A DNA stretch of 64,000 bases. Origin: TMP-86 sp031394735. GTDB taxonomy: Bacteria > Pseudomonadota > Gammaproteobacteria > Steroidobacterales > Steroidobacteraceae. The stretch lies in the NCBI GenBank assembly GCA_031394735.1, contig JANMXI010000002.1, positions 1-64,000 on the forward strand, written 5' to 3'. The position numbers were made by a program, and so were the translations under genes. The notes under the pieces are model-generated. The model worked only from the letters and a program-made list of their open reading frames with translations, searched no databases and was not told where the DNA came from. Of the stretch, positions 8,477 through 17,713 are shown piece by piece (position 1 is the stretch's first letter; the number at the start of each line of letters is the position of its first letter).

Positions 8477-9727
8477 TCATGCGAACAGACGCCGCGCGGC
8501 TTCGACGGCTGCCACCAACCGGTCGATCTCCTCGAAGGTGTTGTAGAACGCAAACGACGCGCGCGCCGTGGCGGGCACATCGAAAAATTCCATCACCGGC
8601 ATCGCGCAATGATGTCCGGTGCGGATGGCAATGCCTTGTTCATCCAGAATCGTGCCCAGGTCATGCGGATGCACGCCCTCGACCACAAAGGAAACGACGC
8701 TGACTTTGTGCCGTGCCGTGCCGATCAGACGAACGGCGGGCAGGGCGCTCAATTTCTCGGTGGCGCTGGCCAGTAAGGCGGCTTCATGAGCATGCGCGGC
8801 GGCGAGGTCCATCGCTGCGAGGTAATCCACGGCCGCGCCCAATCCGACAGCACCTTCGATATTCGGGGTGCCGGCTTCAAACTTGTAGGGCAGCGCGTTG
8901 TAGGTCGTCTTCGTGAAACTCACGGTGAGGATCATGTCGCCGCCGCCTTGCCAGGGAGGCATCGACTCCAGCAGCGCCTCGCGGCCGTACAGGACGCCGA
9001 TGCCGGTGGGGCCGAACATCTTGTGCCCGGAGAAGGCGTAAAAGTCGCAGCCCAAGGCGCGCACGTCGACACTCAAGTGCGGAATTGCCTGCGCGCCGTC
9101 GATGACCGTGACGATGCCACGCGCCTTGGCGCTCGCGATCAGGGCCTCCACGGGCAGCAAGGTGCCTAGTGCATTGGAGGCATGCGCGCAGGCGAGGATG
9201 CGCGTGCGCGGGCCCATGGCCGCCTCAACCGTTTTGACATGCACCTCCCCGTCCAGATCGATCGGCGCGACCACCAGCTTGGCGCCGGTCTGTTCGCACA
9301 GCAACTGCCACGGGACGATGTTGGCGTGGTGTTCAAGCCCGGTGATCAACACCTCATCGCCGGCCACCAGCCGCGGCCGCGCATAGCTTTGCGCAATCAG
9401 GTTGATCGCCTCGGTGGTGCCACGCACGAAAATGACTTCGCGGATGGACGCGGCATTGATGAACTTGACCAGGCGCTCGCGTGCGGACTCGAACAGCGCA
9501 GTGGCTTCCTGACTCAAGGCATGCACGCCGCGGTGCACGTTGGCATGGTGCCGGCGTTGATAGTCCTGCAGTGCCTGCATCACGCGTTCGGGTCGTTGCG
9601 AGGAGGCAGCGTTGTCGAGGTAGGTCAGCGGTCGGCCGTTGACCTGCCGTGACAGGATGGGGAAATCGCGTCGGACCGCATCCACGTTGAATGCATGCGC
9701 TCGCGCCAGTTTGACCATGGAGTTCAT
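8477..9727 (-). CDS. sufS: cysteine desulfurase SufS
   Basis: Group II PLP cysteine desulfurase that supplies sulfur as a persulfide for Fe-S clusters. 416 residues from the ATG at 9727, which overlaps the sufD stop (ATGA); the upstream extension of the frame is non-coding sufD antisense-frame sequence. The PLP lysine is in FSGHKMFGPTGIGVLYG (about residue 225) and the catalytic cysteine in RTGHHCAMPVM (about residue 365). Confidence 0.96.
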   Translation of the reverse strand: MNSMVKLARAHAFNVDAVRRDFPILSRQVNGRPLTYLDNAASSQRPERVMQALQDYQRRHHANVHRGVHALSQEATALFESARERLVKFINAASIREVIFVRGTTEAINLIAQSYARPRLVAGDEVLITGLEHHANIVPWQLLCEQTGAKLVVAPIDLDGEVHVKTVEAAMGPRTRILACAHASNALGTLLPVEALIASAKARGIVTVIDGAQAIPHLSVDVRALGCDFYAFSGHKMFGPTGIGVLYGREALLESMPPWQGGGDMILTVSFTKTTYNALPYKFEAGTPNIEGAVGLGAAVDYLAAMDLAAAHAHEAALLASATEKLSALPAVRLIGTARHKVSVVSFVVEGVHPHDLGTILDEQGIAIRTGHHCAMPVMEFFDVPATARASFAFYNTFEEIDRLVAAVEAARRLFA

Positions 9728-11100
9728 CGGAATTGCCGCAATAGTTGTGAATCGGGAAGTTGCGCGATCAGCTGCGATTCCACCGCGGTACGAACGGCGG
9801 GAAGCGACATGTCGGTGAGCGCGTCGGCGAGAAAGGCGAACACCAGCAGGCTCTGTGCGGCATTCCTGTCGAGTCCGCGGGACAGCATGTAGAACAGCAT
9901 GTCCGGGTCGAGTCGGCCGGTGGTGGCGCCATGGGCGCATTTGACGTCGTCCGCATTGATCTCCAGCTGCGGCCGCGAATCGATCTCTGCGGTCGGCGAC
10001 AGCAGCAGCCCGCGGCATGACTGCAGCGAGTCCGCCTTCTGTGCGCCCTTGTTCACCACCACTTTGCTGTTGAAGATGGCGCGGCTGCGGCCGCTGGCGA
10101 TGATGCGCGCGGTCTGGCGGCTTTGAGTGTGCGGTGCGGCGTGCCGGACGATGTTGACGCAATCCGTGTGTCGCGAATCATGGCCGGTCAACAGCGAATA
10201 GCTGTCGAGCATTGCGCCGGCTGCGTCCAAATTGGCGGTCAGGCCCGTGCGGACGAAGCCGCCGCTGAGGACCACCGTGTGCTGGCGCAAATGGCTGTGT
10301 GATGCGGCATGGACCTGCAGGAGATCCGTATGCGTCGCCGACGCCGACCCTGAGAACACCCGAAAATGCTCCAGCCGGCCGGTCTCCTTCAAGGCGATGC
10401 TGGTGACCGAGTTGCTCAGAAAAGCGTGTGGGCCTTCCGACAGATGGTGTTCGATGAGGATCGCCGACGCCCCGCGGTCGACCTCGATGATGACGCGCGG
10501 CTGCACCATGTCCTGGGCTTCGGCCGCCGAACCGGTGGCCATCGCATGCACGATCAGCAGTGGCACGGGACAGTCGCCTTTGATCCGGATGTGCAGGCCA
10601 TCGTCGAACAAAGCCGTGTTAAGCAAGGCCCAGCGCTGTGGCTCGGCGTCGTCGAGCGCGGGCAGCAAGGCGGCCAGGCGCTGCGGGTCGGTCTGCTCCA
10701 TCGAGCGCAGGGAGGTAACGTGCATGCCGGCCGGCGCCGTGAGCGCGCCGAGGGGCGCCACCCCGTTGAGCAGTTGAATTTGCGGCCAGGCGCCGAGACC
10801 GTCGAGCCACGACGCGGGCGCGGCGGTGTCGAGGACCGTTGCCGGCATCGTCGGCGTTTGAAACTTGCGCGCACTCAAGGCGCGCAGATTGCTGTAATGC
10901 CAGCTTTCATCGCGCAAGGTTGGCAGACCGAGGCGCTCGAAACGCTCCATCGCCGCCTGTCGCAGCGCGCGCATCGGTCCATCGACGTCGGGCCAGCGCG
11001 CGCTACGCTCCTGCCACGCGCGCGCGAACGACTGCAACGCCGTCGACGGCGCAGTAAGCGCAGCCGGTGTGCGCGACACGTTCGCGCTGACAGCGCTCAT
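9724..11100 (-). CDS. sufD: Fe-S assembly protein SufD
   Basis: 458-residue beta-helix partner of SufB in the SufBC2D scaffold. The family is visible in the C-terminal half: NIVRHAAPHTQSRQTARII, FNSKVVVNKGAQKADS and KCAHGATTGRLDPDMLFYM, the last containing the conserved Cys-His region. The start ATG overlaps the sufC stop by 4 bp, and the end overlaps sufS by 4 bp, so sufC-D-S are tightly coupled. Confidence 0.95.
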   Translation of the reverse strand: MSAVSANVSRTPAALTAPSTALQSFARAWQERSARWPDVDGPMRALRQAAMERFERLGLPTLRDESWHYSNLRALSARKFQTPTMPATVLDTAAPASWLDGLGAWPQIQLLNGVAPLGALTAPAGMHVTSLRSMEQTDPQRLAALLPALDDAEPQRWALLNTALFDDGLHIRIKGDCPVPLLIVHAMATGSAAEAQDMVQPRVIIEVDRGASAILIEHHLSEGPHAFLSNSVTSIALKETGRLEHFRVFSGSASATHTDLLQVHAASHSHLRQHTVVLSGGFVRTGLTANLDAAGAMLDSYSLLTGHDSRHTDCVNIVRHAAPHTQSRQTARIIASGRSRAIFNSKVVVNKGAQKADSLQSCRGLLLSPTAEIDSRPQLEINADDVKCAHGATTGRLDPDMLFYMLSRGLDRNAAQSLLVFAFLADALTDMSLPAVRTAVESQLIAQLPDSQLLRQFR

Positions 11101-11855
11101 GCGACGCGCGCCTCCTGCTTGACCCAGTCGTAGCCGCGCTTCTCCAATTCCAGCGCCAGGGACTTATCGCCCGACTTGAGAATCTTGCCGCCGGAGAGCA
11201 CGTGAACCCGGTCCGGTACGATGTAGTCGAGCAGTCGCTGGTAATGCGTCACCAGCACGATGGCACGCTGCTCGCTGCGCATGCTGTTGACGCCGGCCGC
11301 GACGATTTTCAGCGCATCGATATCCAGCCCTGAGTCGGTTTCATCCAGAATGGCCAGCTTCGGTTCGAGCACCAGCATCTGCAAGATCTCGTTGCGCTTT
11401 TTCTCGCCGCCGGAAAATCCCTGGTTCACACCGCGGCTTAAGAATGCTTCGCTCATTTGCATGAGCTTCATTTTCTCCTTCACCAGGGTGAGAAATTCGT
11501 AGGCATCGACCTCCTGCTCGCCGGCTGCCTTCCGTTTGGCGTTGAGCGCCGCTTTCAGCAGGTACACGTTGTTCACGCCGGGAATTTCCACCGGATATTG
11601 AAAACCAAGAAAAATGCCTGCGCGGGCCCGCTCTTCGACCGGCAAGGCGAGCAAATCGTGGCCCTCGAAGCTGACGCTGCCGCCGGTGACCACGTAGTCC
11701 TCGCGTCCGGCCAGAACCTGCGCCAGCGTGCTCTTGCCCGAGCCATTGGGTCCCATGATGGCGTGCACCTCGCCGGCCTTCACCGCAAGATTCAGGCCCG
11801 TCAGAATTTTCTTCTCGCCGATACGAGCGCTCAGGTTGTCGATTCTCAGCAGCAT
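11097..11855 (-). CDS. sufC: Fe-S assembly ATPase SufC
   Basis: 252-residue soluble ABC-type ATPase that drives conformational change in the SufBCD scaffold. Walker A is GPNGSGKST (about 36-44), the signature is FSGGEKKRNEI (about 148-158), Walker B is LAILDETDSGLD and the switch His is in VTHYQRLL. It starts 23 bp after sufB. Confidence 0.97.
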   Translation of the reverse strand: MLLRIDNLSARIGEKKILTGLNLAVKAGEVHAIMGPNGSGKSTLAQVLAGREDYVVTGGSVSFEGHDLLALPVEERARAGIFLGFQYPVEIPGVNNVYLLKAALNAKRKAAGEQEVDAYEFLTLVKEKMKLMQMSEAFLSRGVNQGFSGGEKKRNEILQMLVLEPKLAILDETDSGLDIDALKIVAAGVNSMRSEQRAIVLVTHYQRLLDYIVPDRVHVLSGGKILKSGDKSLALELEKRGYDWVKQEARVA

Positions 11856-11878
11856 GCGTTCCTCGTCATCTTAAGTCG

Positions 11879-13327
11879 TCAACCGACGGCGCCTTCCAGG
11901 CTCACCGCCAACAAGTTCTGCGCCTCCACGGCGAATTCCATCGGCAATTCCTTGAACACGACCTTGCAGAAGCCGCTGACGATCATGTTCACCGCGTCCT
12001 CTTCGGAGATGCCGCGCTGCAGACAATAGAAGAGCTGGTCTTCACCGATCTTCGACGTGCTGGCTTCGTGTTCGACAGTTGCCGAATCGTTCTTGACTTC
12101 CATATAGGGAAAAGTGTGCGCGCCGCACTGATCGCCGATGAGCAGCGAATCGCATTGCGTGAAATTGCGGGCGCCCGCTGCGCTCGGCAGGATCTTCACC
12201 AGTCCGCGATAGGTGTTCTGCGCCTTGCCCGCCGAAATCCCCTTCGACACGATGGTGCTCTTGGTGTTGCGGCCGATATGAATCATCTTGGTGCCGGTAT
12301 CGGCCTGCTGGTAGTGGTTGGCGAGCGCGACCGAATAAAACTCACCGATCGAGTTGTCGCCCTTGAGCACGCAACTCGGGTACTTCCAGGTGATGGCCGA
12401 GCCCGTCTCGACCTGGGTCCACGAAATCTTGGCATTGCGGCCGCGGCACTCGCCGCGCTTGGTGACGAAATTGTAGATGCCGCCGATGCCGTTCTCATCG
12501 CCCGGATACCAGTTCTGCACGGTGGAATATTTGATCTGCGCATCGTCCAGCGCGATCAGTTCCACGACTGCGGCATGCAATTGATTTTCATCGCGCATCG
12601 GCGCGGTGCAGCCTTCCAGATAGCTCACCACGGCGCCTTCGTCGGCGATGAGAAGCGTGCGCTCGAACTGACCGGTCTTGGCGGCGTTGATGCGAAAGTA
12701 GGTTGACAGTTCCATCGGGCAGCGCACGCCCTTGGGGACATAGACGAAGGAGCCATCGGAGAACACGGCAGAATTCAGCGCCGCGAAGAAATTGTCCGCC
12801 GGCGGCACGACGCTGCCCAGGTATTGCTCGATCAATGCCGGGTGGTTGTGCACGCCTTCCGAGAAGGAACAGAAGATGACGCCGGCCTTGGAGAGCTTGT
12901 CCTTGAAGGTGGTCGCCACCGACACGCTGTCGAATACGGCATCGACAGCGACGCCGGCGAGGGCGGCGCGTTCGTGCAGCGGTATCCCCAACTTGGCGTA
13001 AGTTGCCAGGAGCTTCGGATCGACGTCCTCGAGACTCTTGGGCGCGTCTTTAGGCGCGCGCGGGGCGGAGTAATAGGAAATGTCCTGGTAGTCGATCGGC
13101 TTGTAGCGCACATGCGCCCACGACGGTTCCTTCATGGTCTGCCAATGACGGAAGGATTTCAGGCGCCACTCGCGCAGAAAGTCCGGCTCCTTCTTGATAC
13201 GGGAAATGGCCACGACCACGTCCTCGTCCAAGCCCGGCGGCAGACTGTCGGCCTCGATGTCGGTGACGAAGCCGTGCCGGTATTTTTGACCGACGAGGGC
13301 TTCCATATCTTGAGATTTGGTTGACAC
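11879..13327 (-). CDS. sufB: Fe-S assembly scaffold SufB
   Basis: Core scaffold subunit on which SUF clusters form. 482 residues from a GTG at 13327 (reading M-STKSQDMEALVGQKY), preferred because AAGGA sits about 7 bases upstream; the in-frame ATG at 13378 lies inside the regulator gene and adds unconserved residues. The conserved C-terminal cluster region is present (FTQCDSLLIGDQCGAHTFPY, EHEASTSKIGEDQLFYC). It begins 10 bp after the Rrf2 regulator. Confidence 0.96.
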   Translation of the reverse strand: MSTKSQDMEALVGQKYRHGFVTDIEADSLPPGLDEDVVVAISRIKKEPDFLREWRLKSFRHWQTMKEPSWAHVRYKPIDYQDISYYSAPRAPKDAPKSLEDVDPKLLATYAKLGIPLHERAALAGVAVDAVFDSVSVATTFKDKLSKAGVIFCSFSEGVHNHPALIEQYLGSVVPPADNFFAALNSAVFSDGSFVYVPKGVRCPMELSTYFRINAAKTGQFERTLLIADEGAVVSYLEGCTAPMRDENQLHAAVVELIALDDAQIKYSTVQNWYPGDENGIGGIYNFVTKRGECRGRNAKISWTQVETGSAITWKYPSCVLKGDNSIGEFYSVALANHYQQADTGTKMIHIGRNTKSTIVSKGISAGKAQNTYRGLVKILPSAAGARNFTQCDSLLIGDQCGAHTFPYMEVKNDSATVEHEASTSKIGEDQLFYCLQRGISEEDAVNMIVSGFCKVVFKELPMEFAVEAQNLLAVSLEGAVG

Positions 13328-13337
13328 TAATTTTCCT

Positions 13338-13796
13338 TCAGGCTCGGCCCAGACGCATGTCCGAGGCAAGATCTGCAACCCGCAACGCCGCTGAATCCAG
13401 GCCCGCCAGCTGCCGCAGGGTCACGTCTTCCAGTGCTCGGCGGATGGCGCCGTTGACTCGCTGCCAGGCACTGCCCACGCGACAGGAGTGTTCAATGCCG
13501 CAGCGGCTCACTGCGCTGCTGCATTCGGTGATGGCGATCGGACCTTCAAAAATGTCCAGTATCTGCGCGGCGGTGATGGCATCGGGATCTCGCGCCAGGC
13601 GATAACCGCCATGCGAACCGCGGGAAGAGACCACCATGCCGGCGCGTTGCAGTTCTTTGAGCACTTTGCTGACTGTAGGGCCGCTCAAGCGTGTGCGCTC
13701 GGCCAGTTCGGTTGCCGCGCGATGACGCGTGGGATCCTGTGCCAGACTGGCAAGAACCACCGTTGCATAGTCCGTTAATTTTCCGATTCGCAGCAT
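13338..13796 (-). CDS. Rrf2-family SUF operon regulator (IscR-like)
   Basis: 152-residue winged-helix protein of the Rrf2/IscR family, and the first gene of the suf operon, as in the proteobacterial SUF-regulator subfamily. The HTH is at about residues 25-60 (RLSGPTVSKVLKELQRAG, then SSRGSHGGYRLARD). Three cysteines that could hold an Fe-S cluster are in ECSSAVSRCGIEHSC near residues 92-106. The likely mode is autorepression of the suf operon when its cluster is present, through the palindrome at 13831-13847. Confidence 0.92.
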   Translation of the reverse strand: MLRIGKLTDYATVVLASLAQDPTRHRAATELAERTRLSGPTVSKVLKELQRAGMVVSSRGSHGGYRLARDPDAITAAQILDIFEGPIAITECSSAVSRCGIEHSCRVGSAWQRVNGAIRRALEDVTLRQLAGLDSAALRVADLASDMRLGRA

Positions 13797-13830
13797 AAAG
13801 TACCGCCTTTGATGCCGATGCTCTTCATTC

Positions 13831-13847
13831 AGGACGATTTTAGTCCT
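13831..13847. promoter_or_regulatory. probable operator of the suf operon
   Basis: AGGACGATTTTAGTCCT is an inverted repeat (AGGAC, 7-base spacer, GTCCT) that overlaps the predicted -10 of the suf promoter. Its core, GACTAAAATxGTC on the minus strand, resembles IscR type 1 sites, as expected for an Rrf2 regulator encoded directly downstream. Confidence 0.55.
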
Positions 13848-13866
13848 ATTTGATCTTTACTGCCAA
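13837..13866 (-). promoter_or_regulatory. predicted sigma-70 promoter of the suf operon
   Basis: On the minus strand, TTGGCA (13866-13861) is followed after 18 bases by TAAAAT (13842-13837), about 40 bp before the regulator start codon. The -10 lies inside the palindromic operator. Confidence 0.5.
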
Positions 13867-13893
13867 CCCTTGAGCGAAAAATGGCCTTGATTT

Positions 13894-13902
13894 TGCTATG
13901 AT
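13894..13902 (+). promoter_or_regulatory. predicted extended -10 promoter for the aldolase gene
   Basis: TGCTATGAT has the TGn extension before TATGAT and lies 46 bp upstream of the aldolase start. No strong -35 is evident, which is common for extended -10 promoters. Confidence 0.4.
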
Positions 13903-13948
13903 TCGCGTTGCTTTCGGGGGTCGGTCAAACAAACGCGAGAAGGTAGCA

Positions 13949-14968
13949 ATGAATCGAAAAGAAATTGAAACGAACGCGATTGCCATGGTGGCCAAGGGTA
14001 AGGGGATTTTGGCCGCGGATGAGAGCAGCGGCACCTGTAAAAAGCGCTTTGACGCCTTGAAGATCGAATGCACGGAAGAAACCCGCCGCGTCTATCGCAA
14101 CATGCTGCTGACGGCAGCCGGTTCCGACCAATACGTCAGCGGCGTCATCCTCTATGACGAAACGATCCGTCAGAAAGCCAACGATGGCACTGCGTTCCCG
14201 GCTTATCTTGCCAAACACGGCGTGCTACCCGGCATCAAAGTCGACACCGGCACGAAAGCGTTGACCGGATTTTCCGGTGAAACAATCACCGAAGGCTTGG
14301 ACGGACTGCGTGAGCGTCTGGCCGAGTATTACAAGATGGGCGCCAAGTTCGCCAAGTGGCGGGCGGTCATCGACATTGGTGCGGGCATTCCCAGCGCCTA
14401 TGCCATCGAAGCCAATGCGGCAGCGTTGGCGCGATACGCGGCGCTGTGCCAGGAAGCCAGCATCGTTCCCATTGTGGAGCCCGAAGTGCTGATGGACGGC
14501 GATCACACGATCGAGCGCTGCGAAGAAGTGACCAACACGGTGCTCGACCGCGTGTTCAGCCATTTGTATGCCGCGCGCATCCATCTGGAAGGCATCGTGT
14601 TGAAACCCAACATGGTCATTGCCGGCAAGAAGTGTGCGCAGAAGGCGAGTGCAGCGCAGGTCGCTGAAGCGACGCTGCGCACCTTGAAGCGCCATGTGCC
14701 GTCCGCGGTGCCCGGCATCGCCTTCCTGTCGGGTGGTCAGTCACCCACGCAGGCTACTGAGCATCTGAGCTTGATGAATGCGGCGGGTCCGTTGCCGTGG
14801 GCGCTGACCTTCAGTTACGGCCGAGCCTTGCAGGAGACCGCGCTCAACGCCTGGGCGGGCAAAGCGGACAACATTGCCGGTGCGCAGAGTGCTTATCTGA
14901 AGCGCGTCAAACTGAACGGTTTGGCCGCGGTCGGCAAGTACAGTGCTTCGATGGAAAGCGCCGCTTAA
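13949..14968 (+). CDS. class I fructose-bisphosphate aldolase (animal/plant type)
   Basis: Cleaves fructose 1,6-bisphosphate to glyceraldehyde 3-phosphate and dihydroxyacetone phosphate by a Schiff-base mechanism without metal. 339 residues from the ATG at 13949, preceded by GAGAAGG; an upstream in-frame ATG at 13898 lacks support. The class I signature GKGILAADESSGTCKKRF is near residue 17, the acidic residues in VEPEVLMDG near 175 and the Schiff-base lysine in VLKPNMV near 215. The mlaF TTG start follows its stop by 2 bases, so the lipid-transport genes may be coupled to it. Confidence 0.95.
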   Translation: MNRKEIETNAIAMVAKGKGILAADESSGTCKKRFDALKIECTEETRRVYRNMLLTAAGSDQYVSGVILYDETIRQKANDGTAFPAYLAKHGVLPGIKVDTGTKALTGFSGETITEGLDGLRERLAEYYKMGAKFAKWRAVIDIGAGIPSAYAIEANAAALARYAALCQEASIVPIVEPEVLMDGDHTIERCEEVTNTVLDRVFSHLYAARIHLEGIVLKPNMVIAGKKCAQKASAAQVAEATLRTLKRHVPSAVPGIAFLSGGQSPTQATEHLSLMNAAGPLPWALTFSYGRALQETALNAWAGKADNIAGAQSAYLKRVKLNGLAAVGKYSASMESAA

Positions 14969-14970
14969 GG

Positions 14971-15786
14971 TTGGGTACGATCGAACCCATCATCCAAATT
15001 CGCGGCCTTGACTATGCAGTCAACGGCCGCGATATTTTCAAAAATCTGGACATCGACGTCCCCCGCGGCAAAGTAACGGCCGTCATGGGTCCGAGCGGTA
15101 CGGGCAAGACGACGTTGCTGCGGTTGATCACCGGGCAATTGTTCGCCGATCGCGGCACCGTGGTGGTCGATGGCCAGGACATCAAAACCCTGACGGCGGA
15201 TGACATCTTCCTGTTGCGACGGCGGATGGGCATGTTGTTCCAGAACGGCGCGTTGCTGACCGACATCGACGTGTTTGAAAACGTCGCCTTTCCGCTGCGT
15301 GAGCACACCCGGCTTCCAGAGCGCCTGCTGCGCCAGCTGGTGCTGATGAAACTGCAGGCCGTGGGCTTGCGCGGTGCGGCGGAGTTGATGCCGGCGGAAT
15401 TGTCGGGCGGCATGGGCCGTCGTGTGGCGTTGGCGCGTGCCATCGTCATGGACCCGCAAATATTAATTTACGACGAACCCTTCGTCGGGTTGGATCCGAT
15501 TTCAATGGGCGTTGTCCTACGTCTGATCCGTCGTCTCAACGACGTCATGGGGTTGACCAGCATCGTGGTGTCACACGACGTGAAGGAAATTTCAGCGGTT
15601 GCGGATTTGACGTACCTGCTTTCCGGGGGCGGTGTCGTGGCCAGCGGAACACCGCAGGAATTGCATGACAACCCGTCCGAGATCGTGCACCAGTTCATGG
15701 GTGGGCTCGCGGATGGTCCGGTTCCGTTCCATTATCCTGCGCCGGATTACTTTAACTCACTGCTATCGCGTGAGCGGGGCCTGTGA
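14971..15786 (+). CDS. mlaF: phospholipid transport ATPase MlaF
   Basis: ABC ATPase of the MlaFEDB complex, which moves phospholipid between the inner membrane and the periplasmic carrier MlaC to maintain outer-membrane asymmetry. 271 residues with Walker A GPSGTGKTT, signature LSGGMGRRVALARA and Walker B ILIYDEPFVGLD. The start is inferred as TTG at 14971, since no ATG or GTG in this frame falls at the right place; the frame extends further upstream only inside the aldolase gene. It overlaps mlaE by 4 bp (GTGA). Confidence 0.93.
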   Translation: MGTIEPIIQIRGLDYAVNGRDIFKNLDIDVPRGKVTAVMGPSGTGKTTLLRLITGQLFADRGTVVVDGQDIKTLTADDIFLLRRRMGMLFQNGALLTDIDVFENVAFPLREHTRLPERLLRQLVLMKLQAVGLRGAAELMPAELSGGMGRRVALARAIVMDPQILIYDEPFVGLDPISMGVVLRLIRRLNDVMGLTSIVVSHDVKEISAVADLTYLLSGGGVVASGTPQELHDNPSEIVHQFMGGLADGPVPFHYPAPDYFNSLLSRERGL

Positions 15787-16550
15787 AAATATTCGGTGAT
15801 TTGTGGGCGAGTCTGCTGCTCGCCCTGAGTAATCTCGGCGCGCAGTGCCGCTTCCTGCTCGTCCTGTTGTGGCGCACGCCGCAGGCCTTGCTGCGCTTCC
15901 GGCTGATCTCAGACCAGATCTACAACTCCGGCGCATTGTCGCTGGTCATCATCATGCTCTCCGGCTTGTTCGTCGGCATGGTGCTGGCCCTGCAGGGCTT
16001 CACGCTGTTGCAACGCTTCGGCTCGGAGTCGGCGCTCGGAACGGCGGCGGCGCTCGGGCTGGTGAAGGAACTGGGCCCGGTCATCACCTCGCTGTTGTTT
16101 GCGGGACGCGCCGGCACGGCGCTGGCCTCTGAAATCGGCTTGATGCGCGCCACAGATCAGCTCTCGGCCATGGAAATGATGGCCGTGGATCCGATCCGGC
16201 GTGTGGTCGTGCCGCGCTTTATCGGTGGCATCATCGCCATGCCGCTGCTGGCCGTGGTGTTCAGCATGATCGGCATCTTCGGAGCGCAACTCGTCGGCGT
16301 TCAGATCATGGGAGTCGATGCGGGCAGCTTCTGGTCGCAGATGCGCGCGGCGGTGGAACTGAGCGACATTACCGAGGGCATCGTCAAGAGTCTCGCGTTC
16401 GGCGTCGCCTGCAGCCTGATTGCAGTCTATGAGGGCTATCACGCCGTGCCCACTGCGGAGGGCGTGGGGCGAGCCACCACGCGCACCGTCGTGACCTCGG
16501 CCGTGGTGACATTGTTTTTAGATTATCTGCTGACCGCAGTGTTTTTGTGA
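15783..16550 (+). CDS. mlaE: phospholipid transport permease MlaE
   Basis: 255-residue MlaE/YrbE permease with about five membrane segments, for example SLVIIMLSGLFVGMVLALQG near 55-75 and the C-terminal segment TVVTSAVVTLFLDYLLTAVF. The family motif GLVKELGPVITSLLFAGRAG is near 95. It starts with GTG overlapping the mlaF stop, and mlaD follows after 12 bp. Confidence 0.95.
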   Translation: MKIFGDLWASLLLALSNLGAQCRFLLVLLWRTPQALLRFRLISDQIYNSGALSLVIIMLSGLFVGMVLALQGFTLLQRFGSESALGTAAALGLVKELGPVITSLLFAGRAGTALASEIGLMRATDQLSAMEMMAVDPIRRVVVPRFIGGIIAMPLLAVVFSMIGIFGAQLVGVQIMGVDAGSFWSQMRAAVELSDITEGIVKSLAFGVACSLIAVYEGYHAVPTAEGVGRATTRTVVTSAVVTLFLDYLLTAVFL

Positions 16551-16562
16551 AAGGAACCCATC

Positions 16563-17078
16563 ATGCGTAAATCTCGAACCACCGATCTGGGCACAGGCTT
16601 GTTTGTGCTGCTGGGGTTTGCCGCGTTTTTCTTTCTCACGACGCAGACCACCAGCAAGGGATTGTCCTTCACCAGCAAGCCGCACTACGATGTCATCGCC
16701 AAGTTCGACAATGTCGGCGACCTGAAGGTGGGCGCACCGATTTCGATGGCAGGCGTGGAAATCGGCCGCGTCGCGACCATCGACTTCGACTCGCAGGAAT
16801 ACAAGGCCGTGGTCACCATGCGGCTGAACGCCAAATTCAACAAAATCCCCACTGACAGCGATGCGAGCATTTACACACAGGGGCTGCTGGGCGGGAAATT
16901 CATCGGCGTTACGCCGGGTGGCGCTGAAACTTATTTCAAGGATAAGGATCAAATTGAATTCACGCAGTCAGCTTTTCAGCTGGAGAATTTGATCGGTCAA
17001 TTTATGGCAAATTTCGGCAAGAATTCCGGCGGCAAGAGTTCGGATTCGGCGCCCGCCGCTACGGAGAAATCGAAGTGA
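16563..17078 (+). CDS. mlaD: phospholipid-binding MCE protein MlaD
   Basis: 171 residues with one N-terminal membrane anchor (TGLFVLLGFAAFFFLTT, about 10-27) and one MCE domain at about 38-115 (FDNVGDLKVGAPISMAGVEI; YTQGLLGGKFIGV). MlaD forms a hexameric ring on the periplasmic face of MlaE. The tail is a low-complexity Ser/Ala/Lys stretch. The stop overlaps the mlaC GTG start. Confidence 0.95.
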   Translation: MRKSRTTDLGTGLFVLLGFAAFFFLTTQTTSKGLSFTSKPHYDVIAKFDNVGDLKVGAPISMAGVEIGRVATIDFDSQEYKAVVTMRLNAKFNKIPTDSDASIYTQGLLGGKFIGVTPGGAETYFKDKDQIEFTQSAFQLENLIGQFMANFGKNSGGKSSDSAPAATEKSK

Positions 17079-17710
17079 ATGTAAAAAAGATCTGCATGAC
17101 AGTGGCGATGCTGGTGGCATTCAGCGCAGGTACAGGTGACGCTGCTGCTGTTGCGGCCGATGCCTCGACAACGGGCCCGCAGGAGCTGGTGGAAACCTCC
17201 GCCAAGAAAATGCTCACCGAACTGGACGCCAACCGCGCCATGTACCGGAAGGACTCCGCCAAGCTGGACAATCTCGTGGCAACCGTGCTGCTGCCATATT
17301 TCGACAGCGAATACGCGGCCCGATTGGTGCTGGGGCAGCATTGGCGCACCGCCACCGAGGAGCAACGCAAGCGCTTCGTCGATGCGTTCTATCACTCGCT
17401 GCTGCACAACTACGGATCGGCGCTGGTCGATTTCACCGCCGACCGCATGACCATGGTGCCTTTTCACGGCGATGCCAACGGTACGTCGGCGACGGTACGG
17501 ACCGAGATCAAGCGGGAAAACGGCACCAAGGTGCCGGTGAACTATTCGATGCGCAAATCGGAGGCCGGTTGGAAGGCCTGGGACGTCACCATCGAAGGCA
17601 TTTCCTACGTCAAGAGTTTTCGCACGGACTTGGGTTCCGAGGTGCAGCAGAAGGGACTGGATTCAGTCATTCAGCGGCTCGAAGCCGAGGCCAAGGCCCC
17701 GGCCAAGTAA
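17075..17710 (+). CDS. mlaC: periplasmic phospholipid carrier MlaC
   Basis: 211 residues with an N-terminal signal peptide (about 1-25, with an Ala-rich cleavage region) and the MlaC/Ttg2D fold: FDSEYAARLVLGQHWRTATEEQ near 72 and VPVNYSMRKSEAGWKAWDVTIEG near 150. It shuttles lipid between MlaA at the outer membrane and MlaFEDB. GTG start overlapping mlaD by 4 bp; mlaB follows after 3 bp. Confidence 0.94.
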   Translation: MNVKKICMTVAMLVAFSAGTGDAAAVAADASTTGPQELVETSAKKMLTELDANRAMYRKDSAKLDNLVATVLLPYFDSEYAARLVLGQHWRTATEEQRKRFVDAFYHSLLHNYGSALVDFTADRMTMVPFHGDANGTSATVRTEIKRENGTKVPVNYSMRKSEAGWKAWDVTIEGISYVKSFRTDLGSEVQQKGLDSVIQRLEAEAKAPAK

Positions 17711-17713
17711 CCC

